A stretch of DNA of 64,000 nt from Bugulina stolonifera (GCA_935421135.1 OW285196.1:11033001-11097000), one strand, 5' to 3'. Counted from the first letter of the stretch, positions 35,777 through 48,953 are shown. Notes: generated by a model not told the origin, from the sequence alone. Made by a program: numbers and translations.

Positions 35777-35970
35777 AGGGAGCTGCCGTGGTCTAGTGGC
35801 AAGGGCTCTGGACTTTCATGTAAGAGTCCCAGGTTAGATTCCCATAAGGGTCATTGGTGGTGTTAGGAAGGGCATCCAACCTTTAAATGCTCCTGTGCTA
35901 CTGCAGCAACTTTGCCATTGGCGAAGTGCCTTCTCCACCCCAAAAATTAGATAGCGGGAAGTAAAATCGG
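35777..35970 (+). mobile_element. tRNA-derived SINE upstream of KIF4
   Basis: The head has a polymerase III A box (TGGTCTAGTGG, 35789-35799) and B box (GGTTAGATTCC, 35832-35842), then a non-tRNA tail (GGGCATCCAACC ... GGCGAAGTGCCTTC). The tail recurs on the minus strand at 28841-28961. The acceptor stem does not pair, so it is not a functional tRNA gene. It ends ~65 bases before the KIF4 start codon. Confidence 0.7.
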
Positions 35971-36034
35971 TAAGTTTTTTTTATATACTTTTACGTTCAT
36001 CTTACCCAGGTTAATGTGTTTATAGTCGTAGGAA

Positions 36035-39000
36035 ATGACTGCAAGGGTTCGTGTGGCGGTGAGGACCCGACCACTTGTTGACAAAGAGAGGTCAGAAGGA
36101 TGTGATACGTGTATCACAGTAATAGAGAACCAAGTTCTTTTAGGAAAGGTAATGTCAAGGTCTATCGACTTTACACAGTATTCTCTTCCCGTTCATTTTC
36201 TGTTTTAATTTACTGTTAGGCTACGGTTTCGTATACTAGCAGTTATATAATTTGTTTGTTTGTTTTGTACATTATATCATGTGCAGTGTAACCAGATGCC
36301 TGCTTTATATTAGGACTCCAAATGTTTGGTAAATAACTGGTGTGTTTCAGTATACCTATTGTACTGTACATACACCACATCATTGTATTATAATGTGTTA
36401 TACCACAGGAAAAGTACTTTACGTATGATTATGCTTTCGGCACTGATGTCACACAAGAAGATATATTTCAGAACTGCGGCTATCCCCTGGTGGAGGCCAT
36501 ATTTAAAGGTATGCTTAACAAGATTATTATCTAATAAACAAATAAAATGTTTTTACCTGCAGCGTCCAGCAGTGTTGCATGACTTTTCAATAGTGAGTTT
36601 TTGCTCATATTCACAGTAAATGTGATCTCAATCACTCCATAGTGTCACTGGTTCTAAACTGAGTGTCATGTCCTACTGATGCTGTGCTAATATATGAACA
36701 TCCATGAAAGTTTCTAATAAGTAATTTTGTCGTGATATTTGTCAGGATTTAATGCTACAATGTTAGCCTATGGCCAGACAGGCTCTGGCAAGACCTACAC
36801 TATGGGGACGGGGAAGATAGTGGAGGGATGCCCCGAGGAGAGCCTTGGCATTATTCCCCGGGTTGTAGAGACTTTATTCTCAACAATGAAGGACAAAGAA
36901 GATGAGATGACATTTGATACTAGAGTCTCGTTTCTTGAGGTTAGTGTATGACCTGTGATGTCATGTCCAGTGACGTCATGGGATTATTGTTGTATCATGG
37001 TTTATCTCCGAGTCTGGTTTTTTTCCAAAGTTGTGGAACCAAGATTTTTAATCTTCGCAAATTAATATTCTTGCAACGAAACTATGAGATATAAAAGGTG
37101 CGCTCAAACCCTCTCTCACATTGTCTGACCATTGTAGATATACAATGAGGAGATAAAGGATCTGCTGGACACTGGCGGACAGCCCCTCTCTATCAGAGAA
37201 GATAGTCACGGTGTTAAAGTAAGTCAATAAAAGAATTATCTCCCCTTCACTGCCTGTCATAGGCAGTGAAGGGGAGATAGACTGTCTGTAGCACAGACTT
37301 CCCATATGTAGATGACTTTTATGTGTAGTACCTTTCTAATGGCCTAAATTATCTTGTTTATTTCACCTACAGTTAACCTATGTAAAGGTTGTTGTTGAAT
37401 TGTGGGGCGAAAATCTCATGGAAATTGCGCTGTTGTTCTCTTTACCACATCACATTAGTTTTCTACAAGTCCAAGGTTTCTCTACTCTTGCAATGATCCA
37501 TGAGTAGGAACATTCTACTACTATGTTGTATCTGTACATGTTTACTTCATACCCACAATGTACTTTGTTCTACTGTAACTGCTTTGTAAGAGTATATACT
37601 ATACATGAACACATTAACTGTACTTGGTGCAGGTCGCTGGACTAACTGAGCAGACGGTGACAGCGCCGACTGAGGCTCTCAATCTACTGTGTAAGGGAGG
37701 CGACTCCCGTGCTGTCGGCTCTACTAAGATGAACGAGACATCAAGCAGAAGTCATGCTATATTTACTATACACATCAACAGACAGAGCAAACTAGATCCG
37801 TGAGTTCATTCATTTCTTCGATATGACGACATGTACTGTTATAGGCTACTGAATAGGTGTGTGACTAATGACTTGTTATACTGTCAACTGAGGTGATGCT
37901 AGTATGAATGGTACATGGGCCCTTTTAACACTTGAGTTCGCATTTTCTCAGGGCGATTCACTGGGAATTTTATTCTGATGAAGTTTCCAGCACTGTGCTA
38001 CAGCTAACAACTTGATCACCTGATTGCTACGCCCTATATTGTCATCCATATTCTCTGATAGGATTTGTGTTCCCTTGTCTGACATTTCCAAAGTATGCTG
38101 TACATCGTAATGCTGAGTCATCTCCTATAGGGAAGACTCTTGGAGCGCTAAGTTCCACCTGGTAGATCTTGCCGGATCAGAACGGATCAAGAAGACGGGT
38201 GCTGAGGGAGACAGGCGCAAGGAAGGAATCAATATTAACCTTGGTCTACTTGCCCTCGGCAACGTAGTGTCAGCCCTCGGAGATGAGAAGAGGAAAAAGA
38301 ATGCGTCACACATTCCCTACAGAGATAGCAAGCTTACTAGACTGTTACAAGGTAACTGCAAATCATGTTATATGATTATATAGGCTACATAACTACTTTC
38401 TCTTCGAATTCGTAGCCTGTGTTCCAAGCACTCAGTATGATGAGGTAGTAAGTAGCGAATGAACAAATTCCCAGTCTAAGTTGTACTATTAGTCATCACT
38501 GGTTCAGAACCCAGGCTAGTCGTATTCCTAGGGGTTAGCATCTCTATCGATGTAGCAGCAGCAATTTATAATAATATTCAAATTTGCCCATATTCTCTGC
38601 CTCCACTAATACGATGAAACTACATTGTATATATTTTATGAATAATAATTATTTGCCTCCAAATGTGTGTTGTCATTTCCATTTCTTGTTCTATGCATGG
38701 CATTCAACACTCTCATCACTGTATATCCATTTCATTGTGTGCTGTAGACTCTCTTGGGGGTAATTCGTACACCCTAATGATGGCGTGTATATGTACATGT
38801 ATATCCATGTATATATGCATGTATATCCATTTCACTGTGTGCTGTAGACTCTCTTGGAGGTAATTCGTACACACTAATGATGGCGTGTATCAGTCCAGCC
38901 GATTCCAATATGGAGGAAACTCTCAACACTCTACGATACGCCGACAGGGCGCGCCGTATCAAGAACAAGCCGATAGTCAACAGAGACCCTCATGTGGCTG

Positions 39001-42000
39001 AAATACTAAGGCTAAAGAATCTGGTTGCTCAGCTACAGAGTGATGCAGTCACAGGTCAGCTGACCCCGGAGGATCCCGTCAGGTGGGTGTCAGGTGCTTG
39101 GTTTAGGCAGTGGGACATTGAGTCGTCTCCTTCAGTGTTTGGTAATGAATCAAGTTTACCTTAGCAATAGCATAGCAGTGAGAGTTTGTTTCCTATAGCA
39201 CCTTCAACTTAATCGTAGAGATGCAATTCCTTTCATTAGGTTAGTATGCAGTATTGGAGCTCGAAGAACGTTCCTTCGTGAAGTAAACATGTATATTTAA
39301 TCAATTATAGTTGTGTAGTAATAATATTACAGGATATATATTTGGCCAATCATATTGTAGCTCTCTGGAGTACAGGAAGCTCAAAGAGAAAACAGAACTG
39401 CTGGAGCAGCAAAATGACTGTCTCACCAGAGAACTGACAAATGCCATCGACCACAGCAATGAGCTCTGCGAGAAGATAGTCTTGGTGGAGATGTCAAGGG
39501 ATAAACTACGGGCTAAGCTAAATAAGATCACCATAGATACCGGGTAAACAGGATATGCTGTGTAGACCAGTAAACGTACTCTGTATGTACAGAATGTGTT
39601 TAGGCCTCATAAAGCCACATACATACATGTTACAAGAATTGGAATAGTGCGCTTTTGTAAATAAGGGAGTCATTTAGTATCAGCATCACTTACAAGTGTG
39701 ATTGAACTGGAGTTTCATTATGATTTTTACTAGACTTTTATATTGAACTATTTTTATGCGAAAAACTTTATTGACAGACAAGCGTGCTATTTTGTTGATA
39801 CTACAGGACCAATTTGTTGGTTTAGTTAGCACTGTGACCACTACCTCTACTTTCCGTAAATGGTTTAGTAAGCGTAATATTAGTTGTTGATCATAGGACA
39901 GTGAAGTTCTTGTTTGCACTTGCTAGCATAGCATAATCATTAGCTGACGGAATTATTCATTTTAGTGAAAGTAACTGAACTTATGCACAACAATTTATTG
40001 ATGGACAAGTGTGCTATTTTGTTGATGCTATAGGACCAATAGAATTAGTTGGATAGTTATTGTTATTCCATGCCTCAGTAGGTACAGTCTTGATCGCTAT
40101 AAATCTTGTACTGGCTTACAGAATCAATCTAGAAGCTCTAGACAACTCATTGAAAGACGCAGACTTGAACCCCGAGGTGAGGGGTCAGCTTGAGAAAGCT
40201 AAGGCTATGCAGCAAGAGTTGTCCTGCCTTGAGAAAGACAAGGAGATACTCGAGTGTACACTCTCCGGTAAGGTTATGGAAACCATGTTTCATTGGTGGG
40301 GTTCGACTGAATCATTCCAGTACGGTGCAACTTTGTCAGCGAAATATTAAATTATGTTTCCGTCAGACATGACCTCTGATTTGATTCTGTCAAATACTAT
40401 TATGTATATGTCAAGTACTATTATAGTATGTTTATATTGGGTGCGTATGTTATTTTATTGTATTTCGGTCCACAACTGCTTTATCTGTCTATTTACCCTA
40501 AACCTGACCATTCACTGAGCAAGACACTCACGTGATATTCCTGGTTCACTGCTGTCATCTTACTAGAGGTTCCACCTGCATTATGTTTGGTTTGAATGTG
40601 TTGGTGTTTCAGAGCTTTAGTAGTTATAGTGTGTTACACTGTCTCTATAGTAACAGTGTGCTATTACTTTACTCCACTACAGATGTACATGAGTCAAGTC
40701 TGACTACTATAACAGAGTTATCAGAGGGGAGTACTGCTATGGAGATTGGTGATGGATATGGTACAGATAGTACAGGTCATACTAGTACTAGTACTCTAAC
40801 TCCAGCTAAGGTACAGTATACAGTAGTACTCTAACTCCAGCTAAGGTATAGTATACTAGTAGTACTCTAACTCCGGCTAACGTATAGTATACTAGTAGTA
40901 CTCTAACTTCAACTAAGGTATAGTATACTAGTAGTACTCTGACTTCAACTAAGGTATAGTATACTAGTAGTCTAAATTCAGCTACAGGCACTTTAATTTA
41001 CTGTATATGTGTAAAATTTCAGGCTAGTGAGTGGAATTAGGTACCCTGTAAAACGGAATTACTAAAATTATTGTTTCTTCTAGTTGCTAGTTATAGAGAA
41101 TCGACTAGTCACTCATCACTCTGTGAATTAGTCAGTCTGTTAATGAATTGGTTACTCAGTCAGTTAGTGATCCGATGAATCAGTCAGTTACTTAGTTATC
41201 AAGTCCGTCAGTGATTCAATCACTTAGTGAATTAGTTTTTGTACTTATTGCAGGCTGCAGCTTCAGAAGAGGCCGACAATGAAGTCTACACTAAGACTTA
41301 CACACTACACAGAGCTAAGATGAGCAGGCAGCTCAAAGAGCTGAATGACCTTCTCACTGCCAAGGAACAGATGATGAGCGAGTGTGTCACATCAGAACAG
41401 AAGCAGGAGAGTCTCAAGAAGCAACAGGCTTTAGAGAAGAAGGTATGTGATACTACACAGCAGAGCTGGTGAAAGTTTTATAAGTGGGCTATATATAAAA
41501 TTCACTTTATTCCGGTCCCAATTAAATGTTAGTTGGGGATAAAGTTAAGCTGTTGACATTGTTGAGACTTGCAACGTTTCACTACTTCAGCATTGATGTA
41601 TGTTGCCATGGATTTGGCAATAATGCGTGTCACAGGAAGTGAAGCTTCTGTTACTCTTCTTTGTACAGATGTAAGTCTGTGTATTAGACATCTTTGTCCC
41701 TCAAGTTCTGCGGTCAAAACGTTGATCTGTGCTTTCTCCTATCAGACCCTGCTGGAAAAGTCAGCTTGAAGCCATTACCATGCTTAGTATCAAAATATCT
41801 TTTTATATTGTTCTTCTTGATTGCTGCCACAGTCTCCTTGGAAATCAGATGCACGTAAATAACTATACTCCGTAGTATATTAATCATTGAATTGCCTCTT
41901 CCCAGTTTTTAGACACTGATGCTGCTAAGTTATTATAATTGTTCTCTCCTAACAATGTAGATGCACATTGACAAATGTGACAGTGACAAATGGCATTAAA

Positions 42001-45000
42001 GTACTGGTCTTTGATACTGCAAACTTTGGGACTTCCCTTTCGGTGTTTCCCAAGGAAAGACCAAAAGTTACATGTATTTCCCATTTTTGGAACCCTTTCA
42101 TTTATGCTGTATGGTGCAAAGTTCTATGATGCTTTAGACATAACAAGTGCCTGTTGTAAATCCAATTTGTATACTGCACTAAATGAAAATACTAAAAATG
42201 CCAATTTTTACAAAAAGCTAACGTGGCCCATCAAAAAGTGTCAGGTGGGCCTACAGCAGCCACAGGGTCTATACTGTAGTTATCCTGTACATATTGTAGT
42301 TAAGCACGTGTATTATATTGTACCAGATAAAGCTACTGGAAGAAGAAAGGGATAAGTTAACCCAACAGTTGACCACAAACAAAGCGTCGTCAGCTGCCAG
42401 TAAGATCAGTGAGCAGAGACGGCAGCGTCTGAAAGAACTGGAGCAGCAGATGTCTGAACTTCAGCGTAAGCTAAAGGAGCAGAGCCGTATCGCCAGGATG
42501 AAGGAACAGACAGACAAACAACTGGAGAAGCTCAACTCTCAGATCGTTCAGATGAAACAGCAGAGAGTTCGACTCATGAAGCAAATCAAGGAGGAGTCGG
42601 AGAGCTTCAGGAAATGGAAAATGGAGCAAGATAAGAAAATGATGCAGCTTAAAGCCAAGGATAGAAAGAGAGATGTGCGTATATATTAGTAGGCTACTGT
42701 AAATATAGGTCACATATATTAGTAGGCTACTGTAAATATAGGTCACATATATTAGTAGGCTACTGTAAATATAGGTCACATATATTAGTAGGCTACTGTA
42801 AATATAGGTCACATATATTAGTAGGCTACTGTAAATATAGGTCACATATATTAGTAGGCTACTGTAAATATAGGTCACATATATTAGTAGGCTACTGTAA
42901 ATATAGGTCACATATATTAGTAGGCTACTGTAAATATAGGTCACATATATTAGTAGGCTACTGTAAATATAGGTCACATATATTAATAGGCTACTGTAAA
43001 TATAGGTCACATATATTAGTAGGCTACTGTAAATATAGGTCACATATATTAATAGGCTACTGTAAATATAGGTCACATATATTAGTAGGCTACTGTAAAT
43101 ATAGGTCACATATATTAGTAGGCTACTGTAAATATAGGTCACATATATTAGTAGGCTACTGTAAATATAGGTCACATATATTAGTAGGCTACTGTAAATA
43201 TAGGTCACATATATTAGTAGGCTACTGTAAATATAGGTCACATATATTAGTAGGCTACTGTAAATATAGGTCACATATATTAGTAGACTACTGTAAATAT
43301 AGGTCACATATATTAGTAGGCTACTGTAAATATAGGTCACATATATTAGTAGGCTACTGTAAATATAGGTCACATATATTAGTAGGCTACTGTAAATATA
43401 GGTCACATATATGGTGTGTTTATTTGTTTACGATGGTTGCTATGATTTCAGTGTGAAATGGCCAAAATGGAGCGGCAACATAGCAAGTCTCAGGCTTTCT
43501 ATAAGAGGAAGGCAGAAGAGGCAGCTATGGTAGGTACATTGTCTGTGTATACAGTTGTTAGGTATTGTAGGTACATAGTCTGTGTATCCAAGTGGGATGT
43601 TTGGATTTGGTCGTACTATTAATTCTGTAGTATTTGGTTCCCCAACTCAAACCAAGCTGACGTAGTGTGTCTGTACACTGCGTTAGGTGGTTTGGTGACT
43701 TAGAGCCTCAGGTTCAATCCCCAGTCAGCGATTGGCTATTTTTGCAGTTGTGGAAACAATTCATTGACTGGTTACATATTAGTTCATTGTAATAAACAAT
43801 ATAACAGATATTAACTTAGAACTGCATGTAAAGTAACATAATATATACATGTATTATACTTATAATGTTCACCTTGGGTCGTCAATGTCAGTGATCATTG
43901 TCAAGTAGTTATTTGTAATTACCATTCTTCGGTACCCTGACTTCTGAGTAAATGCTACAAATGAACTGGGTTTACCAAATTGGATTTAATTCCAGTTCAC
44001 ATGTTTCAGCAATATCAAACAGGTTTGTTGTTCTCCAATTTCTATGGATGTGAGAACTCAACTGCTTTGTGATTTAGGCCAATAAAAGGCTCAAGGAGGT
44101 ACTGGACAGGCAGAAAGTGTCTCGAGACAGACATGATGCCAAAACAGCAGGAAAAGATCTATCTAATATCGGACCACGGGTTAAGTCTCTAGTCAACGAC
44201 GAAATAGACATCATGGTATGTAGTACACTAACTTCATACTTGGGTATTGCTAGTGTGTTCAGTGAGTAGATACTTGGGTAGCTTGTTTCGCACACCTGGC
44301 TACGCTGAATTAACCAGTAGTTTGTTATGTGGCTCTACTGCTGTACAATGTACTTTGGTCGAAGCGACCAAAACATTTCCAGCATATGTTATGGTGGTGC
44401 GCTGGTACTTATAGATATAAACAGGTGTAGCATTCTATTTGTATTATGTCTTCCTTGTCTTAGTATGTATAACTCAATGTGACAGTAGGTTTTATGGAGT
44501 TGCCCTTCCTCTCTGTCAGACAACTCCAATAATGTGTTTAGGCTACCATTGCAGTGTCTACATTATGTATGTGTATCGTCCCAGCTGGTCAGCTGATGTC
44601 AACTCATGATTATAATAAATAGGAGCTCTCTCCACCAACTATCAGGTCATATAAGGTGACCTTCATGCATATGTGTTTGAGTTGTATATGATATATTGTA
44701 CAGGTTAGCATAAAAGAGGCTGAAAGACATCTAGCTGAGCAGCAGGCTCAAAGAGCAGAGCTCACCCAGCAGTTAGAGGCCTTGCAGGGCGACCCTACTA
44801 TCCCTGCTCTTACGAAGGAAACTCGGGCTAAGATATGCCAGAGTCAACTAAGTCTATGGTTAGTGTTAGATGTCGAACTCCAACTTCCAACATGTGATAT
44901 ATTCTGCGTCTTACGTGTATCTCTCTGAGTTTGAATCTCTTTATAAATATCACACGCTATACATGTGACATGAGTAGTATATATAACACAATAAATCAAT

Positions 45001-48000
45001 ATTAGTTGAAATACTCTCTTATACTCACCAAGAGTGTGAAATTGCTTTCCATAATAAGCATGAAAGAGAAATCAAGGTTTGGCCAAAGTTTATTAGCCTT
45101 AGGACCATAGGGCCTACTCTCTCATCTACTACGGTGTTACAGTACGGCTGCCATCTCTGAGTTCAATCAGAAGTTACAGGATGCTAAGTCTAGCAAGTCT
45201 CAGCCCCTGAGTGAGAAACTGACATCTATGGTGGAAGCCAGGTGTGCTATCAGGCACCTGCTGGGCCTGTCAGTAAAGTATAAGGCAGAGAGTCTGGTGA
45301 CAGAGTCCAACTACAAGGAGACTAGCTGTACAGCTGACACCAACACCAGGAGGGTAGAGGAACTGCAGAGAGAGCTTACAGAGATGGAGGACTACCACTA
45401 TAATGAGTTGAAAGTAAGTACACAAGTGTAGATGAGTAAGAGGTAAGTACACAAGTGTAGATGAGTAAGAAGTAAGTACACAAGTGTAGATGAGTAAGAA
45501 GTAAGTACACAAGTGTAGATGAGTAAGAAGTAAGTACACAAGTGTAGATGAGTAAGAAGTAAGTACACAAGTGTAGATGAGTAAGAAGTAAGTACACAAG
45601 TGTAGATGAGTAAGAAGTAAGTACACAAGTGTAGATGAGTAAGAAGTAAGTATACCAGTATATATGAGTCAGAAGTAGTCATAATACTATTCTTACTCTC
45701 GTAGATATTGGCCAAGAATTATGACAGAAAACTGGCAGCAATGAAGTGTCAACTGGAGAAACAAGGAGGCAATGCATCTGCTCTAGACATCAATGTAAGT
45801 TGATCTGCAGTAAGTTGATCTGCAGTAAGTTGATCTGCAGTAAGTTGATCTGCAGTTAGTTGATCTGCAGTAAATTGATCTGCAGTAAGTTGATCTGCAG
45901 TATGTTGATCTGCAGTATGTTGATCTGCAGTATGTTGATCTGCAGTTAGTTGATCTGTAGTAAGTTGATCTGCAGTAAGTTAATCTGCAGTAAATTGATC
46001 TGCAGTAAATTGATCTGCAGTAAGTTGATCTGTAGTTAGTTGATCTGCAGTATGTTGATCTGCAGTTAGTTGTTCTGCAGTATGTTGATCTGCAGTAAGT
46101 TGATCTGCAGTATGTTGATCTGTAGTTACACAAAGAAATACAATGTATCTCAGAAGTGATCTAGTCGGCCTATGGTTATCACTACAGTTAATGTTCACAG
46201 AAGTAATATAACTGCTCACTCGTCTATTAATATTATTACAGTCAATACAATTAGATGTAACAGCACTCAATGACGAACTGGATGAGAAGAATAAGAGAAT
46301 TATCGAATTAGAAATGAAACTGTCCGAAGCTACAAAACTCTCCGCGCCGACACCTCTCAAATCATGTGAGTGTTGTTCAATAATGACAATTTACGGTCAT
46401 TTTAGTTCTTTGCAAATTGTGTTGGATTGCATTGTAATTCAAATATTAAATTTATCTCTCAGTCTAGCATCCCTGCAGGGCCGATGCTAAAAGTGTACAT
46501 ATCCATGTATGTGTTCAACATAATGTCTTAGTGAAAGGAGATTGGTAAACACATAATACATGTACATGTTAGTTTCTATTCCTATGTGTCTTTATATCTA
46601 GTATACATATTAAATGTTTGTGTACGTAGAATTTAAGTATAGACCAAGTACGTAGACACAGTACACTATTTACCTGTAGTACCTACATGTATTTACAGAT
46701 ACACCTAAGAGTGGCCTGCCTGGTGAGAGATTCCCTAGCTTAGGAATTGCTGCTTCTCCGTATCTAGACAAGGTTTCTGTATTCGCTAAGCACTCAGAGA
46801 ACAGTAAGGTCAAGGTTAGTGTCGTATGTATGACCTTAATATGACTTTGTTGCCTTTCAAAGTTGTTGCATTTCACCTAACTCATAATACATAAGACTTT
46901 TCGAAACTTCACCATCAAACAGGCTATCCAAAATAAGTGTGACTACTAAATCACATGACAACAGGAAGCTGCGCCTGTTGTCATGGAAACCAAGTACACA
47001 GAAGCTATAATGGACTATGCCCAGTACATATCTTGTAGACTGTTTATCTCCCACCTATGCTGTAGGTAAATACACAGGCAAGTAGGAAGAACAATAAACT
47101 GACTGTTACGTCCAAGATAAGAACAGTACCAGAAGACGAGTCCTTTGAAGATGTGTCTGACGGGGACTCCGATATTGAAAATGACGGTACGTTGCTATCA
47201 CCCACCCACTCTATAGTCATGTCATACAGGCACTCAGGCTAACTGCACTCACCTAATATCTACGTGTACTATGTTTTGTTATGTTAAGGTGTACGTTATC
47301 GTTCTCTTTGCAAGGAATTTATCATTGAGCGGTCAAGTACACAGTTCCACACCTATGTGAAAATATCCATTCATAACTGGGGTTTGAGCCAGGTGTCTTT
47401 ATGGTACCTAATTGCCTATCCCCTGGCACTTATTCAGCTCAGTACACATCTACTGCTTATTGATACTATACCAGTGGGTTGTCTCACACAAGTGAACTCG
47501 AGTTCCTGGCTGCTCGGTGATTAACTCCTTTATATTATGTTAGTTTAGTTAGTTAGAGTTTATAGAGAGATTAATTGATTGGCTAAGATGAAGCAAAGCA
47601 TACGATCTGATTGGTAGAGCTTCAACTGAGAATGAGGCTGTGATATGTACATACTTGATCGTACTATTATCTATGATGCGCTCTGAGCAAAGCTAAATTG
47701 ATTTGATGCAATTTTTCGGTCACCTTATGCATTATTTTTTATTGTTACGTTATGCCATATCACCTTGTTACAGACCCTGCAGATCTCAGCTGGCATGCGA
47801 CACCAGAGGTCCGTAGGATGCGTCGCATGTCCTCTTTCTCCCGATGCTCTTGTACAACCCAATGTCGGAGTAAGAGGTGCTCCTGCCGGATAAAGGGTCA
47901 GGCATGTGGTCCGCTGTGTGGCTGCACGCTCTCCCAGTGCCTTAATATCAAGGTATGTTATAGGTCATAGTACTATTACTGAGAGAGTTGTTATGTGCTA

Positions 48001-48825
48001 GTTTGTACGCTCTTTATGAGGGCCAGTGGTACTGTTTATGTCATATATTGGCAAAGTACATGTGTTTATATTATTTATACTCTTAAAATGGGATCCATCC
48101 TTTTTGGTTTCCCCTTAAAATGTTATGATTGGCAGATTTTATTACAATATGTGGATGCAGCTTTCTTTGATTATTGTACTCTAAACGCATCTATAAACCA
48201 GTTGCATATAAAACTTTGTAATTTATTTCTCTTGCTTGGCCTGGTTTCCAAAAGTTTACTGTTTGTTGCACTGAAGAATCTCAGATGACGCGAGAATAGC
48301 AATCGAAATATATTTCTACCGGATACAACATAGAATTACCACTTGCTGGGGACACAATTCTGTATTGGGTTGAGCCTCTTTTTGATACACTATTCTGCTG
48401 TAACAGAATCTCATCTGAAGACCTATAAATAGCATCAGGTGTACATACAGCCATTGCACTACTTATCTTCGTCTTAGGCTTCTATTCATTATTACATTAT
48501 ACTAGTTATGAGCGGGTAACTCCCACTTTTGTATGTTATGGAAACTCATTCCACAGTGTTGATAAGTGGGTGTGGTTTCTTATAGAACGGGGATAAAGTA
48601 GATGGTGATCCATCGCCCAGCGGAAATATACTCAACCGAACATTTGATACGAGCAAGTCGGACACCATATCCAGCTCTCTCAACACGACGTATGAGGTGG
48701 GGGATTCTGACAGCTCTAAGGTCACCAAGGTCAAACGTTCAGAGTTATCTGGTAACCAGTCCTTAGCTGGTAAGAGGAGAAAACTCCATTCAAATGAATC
48801 TGTATACTTTGGTTCACCCGTGTAA
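36035..48825 (+). CDS. KIF4: Kinesin-4 family chromokinesin (KIF4-like)
   Basis: 22 exons with consistent phases give 1205 residues, close to vertebrate KIF4 (~1230): 36035-36148, 36409-36508, 36746-36939, 37138-37218, 37633-37799, 38131-38351, 38848-39082, 39361-39543, 40122-40267, 40683-40810, 41254-41442, 42327-42674, 43452-43529, 44078-44215, 44704-44858, 45143-45413, 45705-45794, 46242-46365, 46699-46814, 47066-47186, 47774-47952, 48586-48825. The N-terminal motor (1-333) has P-loop GQTGSGKT (81-88), switch I NETSSRSH (197-204) and switch II VDLAGSE (230-236). Charged coiled coils follow. A CXC region with nine cysteines (1091-1122) matches the C-terminal cysteine-rich domain specific to KIF4, which in vertebrates binds an iron-sulphur cluster. 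Family role: plus-end motor on chromosomes and the central spindle that limits microtubule growth. The start ATG opens directly into the conserved [11 protein letters not shown] strand. All introns are GT-AG. Several exon edges carry tandem duplications. Confidence 0.95.
37238..37278. repeat. Perfect hairpin in KIF4 intron 4
   Basis: 18-bp arms (37238-37255 and 37261-37278; ATCTCCCCTTCACTGCCT and its reverse complement) around a 5-base loop, GTCAT. It lies ~20 bases after the intron 4 donor. Confidence 0.95.
38721..38790 (+). repeat. KIF4: Duplicated 3' splice site and start of KIF4 exon 7
   Basis: These 70 bases repeat at 38821-38890 with three mismatches. The block covers the acceptor GTGCTGTAG and the first 43 bases of exon 7. 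Splicing to this upstream copy would read into a TAA at 38861-38863, so the downstream copy is the productive one. Confidence 0.9.
39771..40040 (+). repeat. Direct repeat in KIF4 intron 8
   Basis: 39771-39812 and 39998-40039 are diverged copies sharing GTGCTATTTTGTTGAT and AGGACCAA. Confidence 0.7.
40786..40985 (+). repeat. KIF4: Tandem repeat spanning the KIF4 exon 10 donor
   Basis: Five to six units of ~36 bp. Each contains the exon 10 tail, CTCCAGCTAAG, followed by GTATAG or GTACAG. The first donor (40811) is used in the model because it keeps phase 0 into exon 11. Confidence 0.9.
42681..43412. repeat. KIF4: 33-bp minisatellite at the start of KIF4 intron 12
   Basis: About 22 nearly identical copies of a 33-bp unit (AGTAGGCTACTGTAAATATA then GGTCACATATATT), starting six bases inside the intron. 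Because 33 is a multiple of three, the minus strand stays open for ~310 codons; this is an artefact. Confidence 0.97.
45414..45675 (+). repeat. KIF4: 29-bp tandem repeat starting at the KIF4 exon 16 donor
   Basis: Eight good copies and one degenerate copy of GTAAGTACACAAGTGTAGAT plus GAGTAAGAA, the first beginning at the donor GT itself. Every unit carries a consensus GTAAGTA 5' splice site. Confidence 0.95.
45795..46132 (+). repeat. KIF4: 15-bp tandem repeat starting at the KIF4 exon 17 donor
   Basis: About 22 copies of GTAAGTTGATCTGCA, with GTATGT and GTTAGT variants. The first unit is the intron's 5' splice site, and each unit boundary reads CTGCAG|T, so it also looks acceptor-like. Confidence 0.95.
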
Positions 48826-48953
48826 CACTGTATATCATTGGTTCGTCTCTGTAACAGTGTACCTCACTGGTTCATATTTGTAACACTGTATCTCATTGGT
48901 TCATTTTTGTAACCCTGTATACCATTGGTTCATTTTGTACCAGTGTATCTTAT
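48809..48953 (+). repeat. KIF4: 29-bp tandem repeat across the KIF4 stop codon and 3' UTR
   Basis: Five units of TTGGTTCATTTTTGTAACAC followed by TGTATATCA. The first unit supplies the last codons and the TAA of KIF4. Confidence 0.85.

Noticed and set aside
35781..35850. tRNA gene call
   Set aside because: A and B boxes are present but the acceptor stem does not pair, and the sequence continues into a shared SINE tail.
38663..38863. Separate 66-codon gene
   Set aside because: It is the duplicated exon 7 start of KIF4 with intron sequence, ending in a stop.
42471..43406. 311-codon minus-strand frame
   Set aside because: Produced by a 33-bp minisatellite (a multiple of three) plus the antisense of KIF4 exon 12.
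45270..46360. Repetitive minus-strand frames in KIF4 introns 16 and 17
   Set aside because: Translations of the 29-bp and 15-bp tandem repeats.
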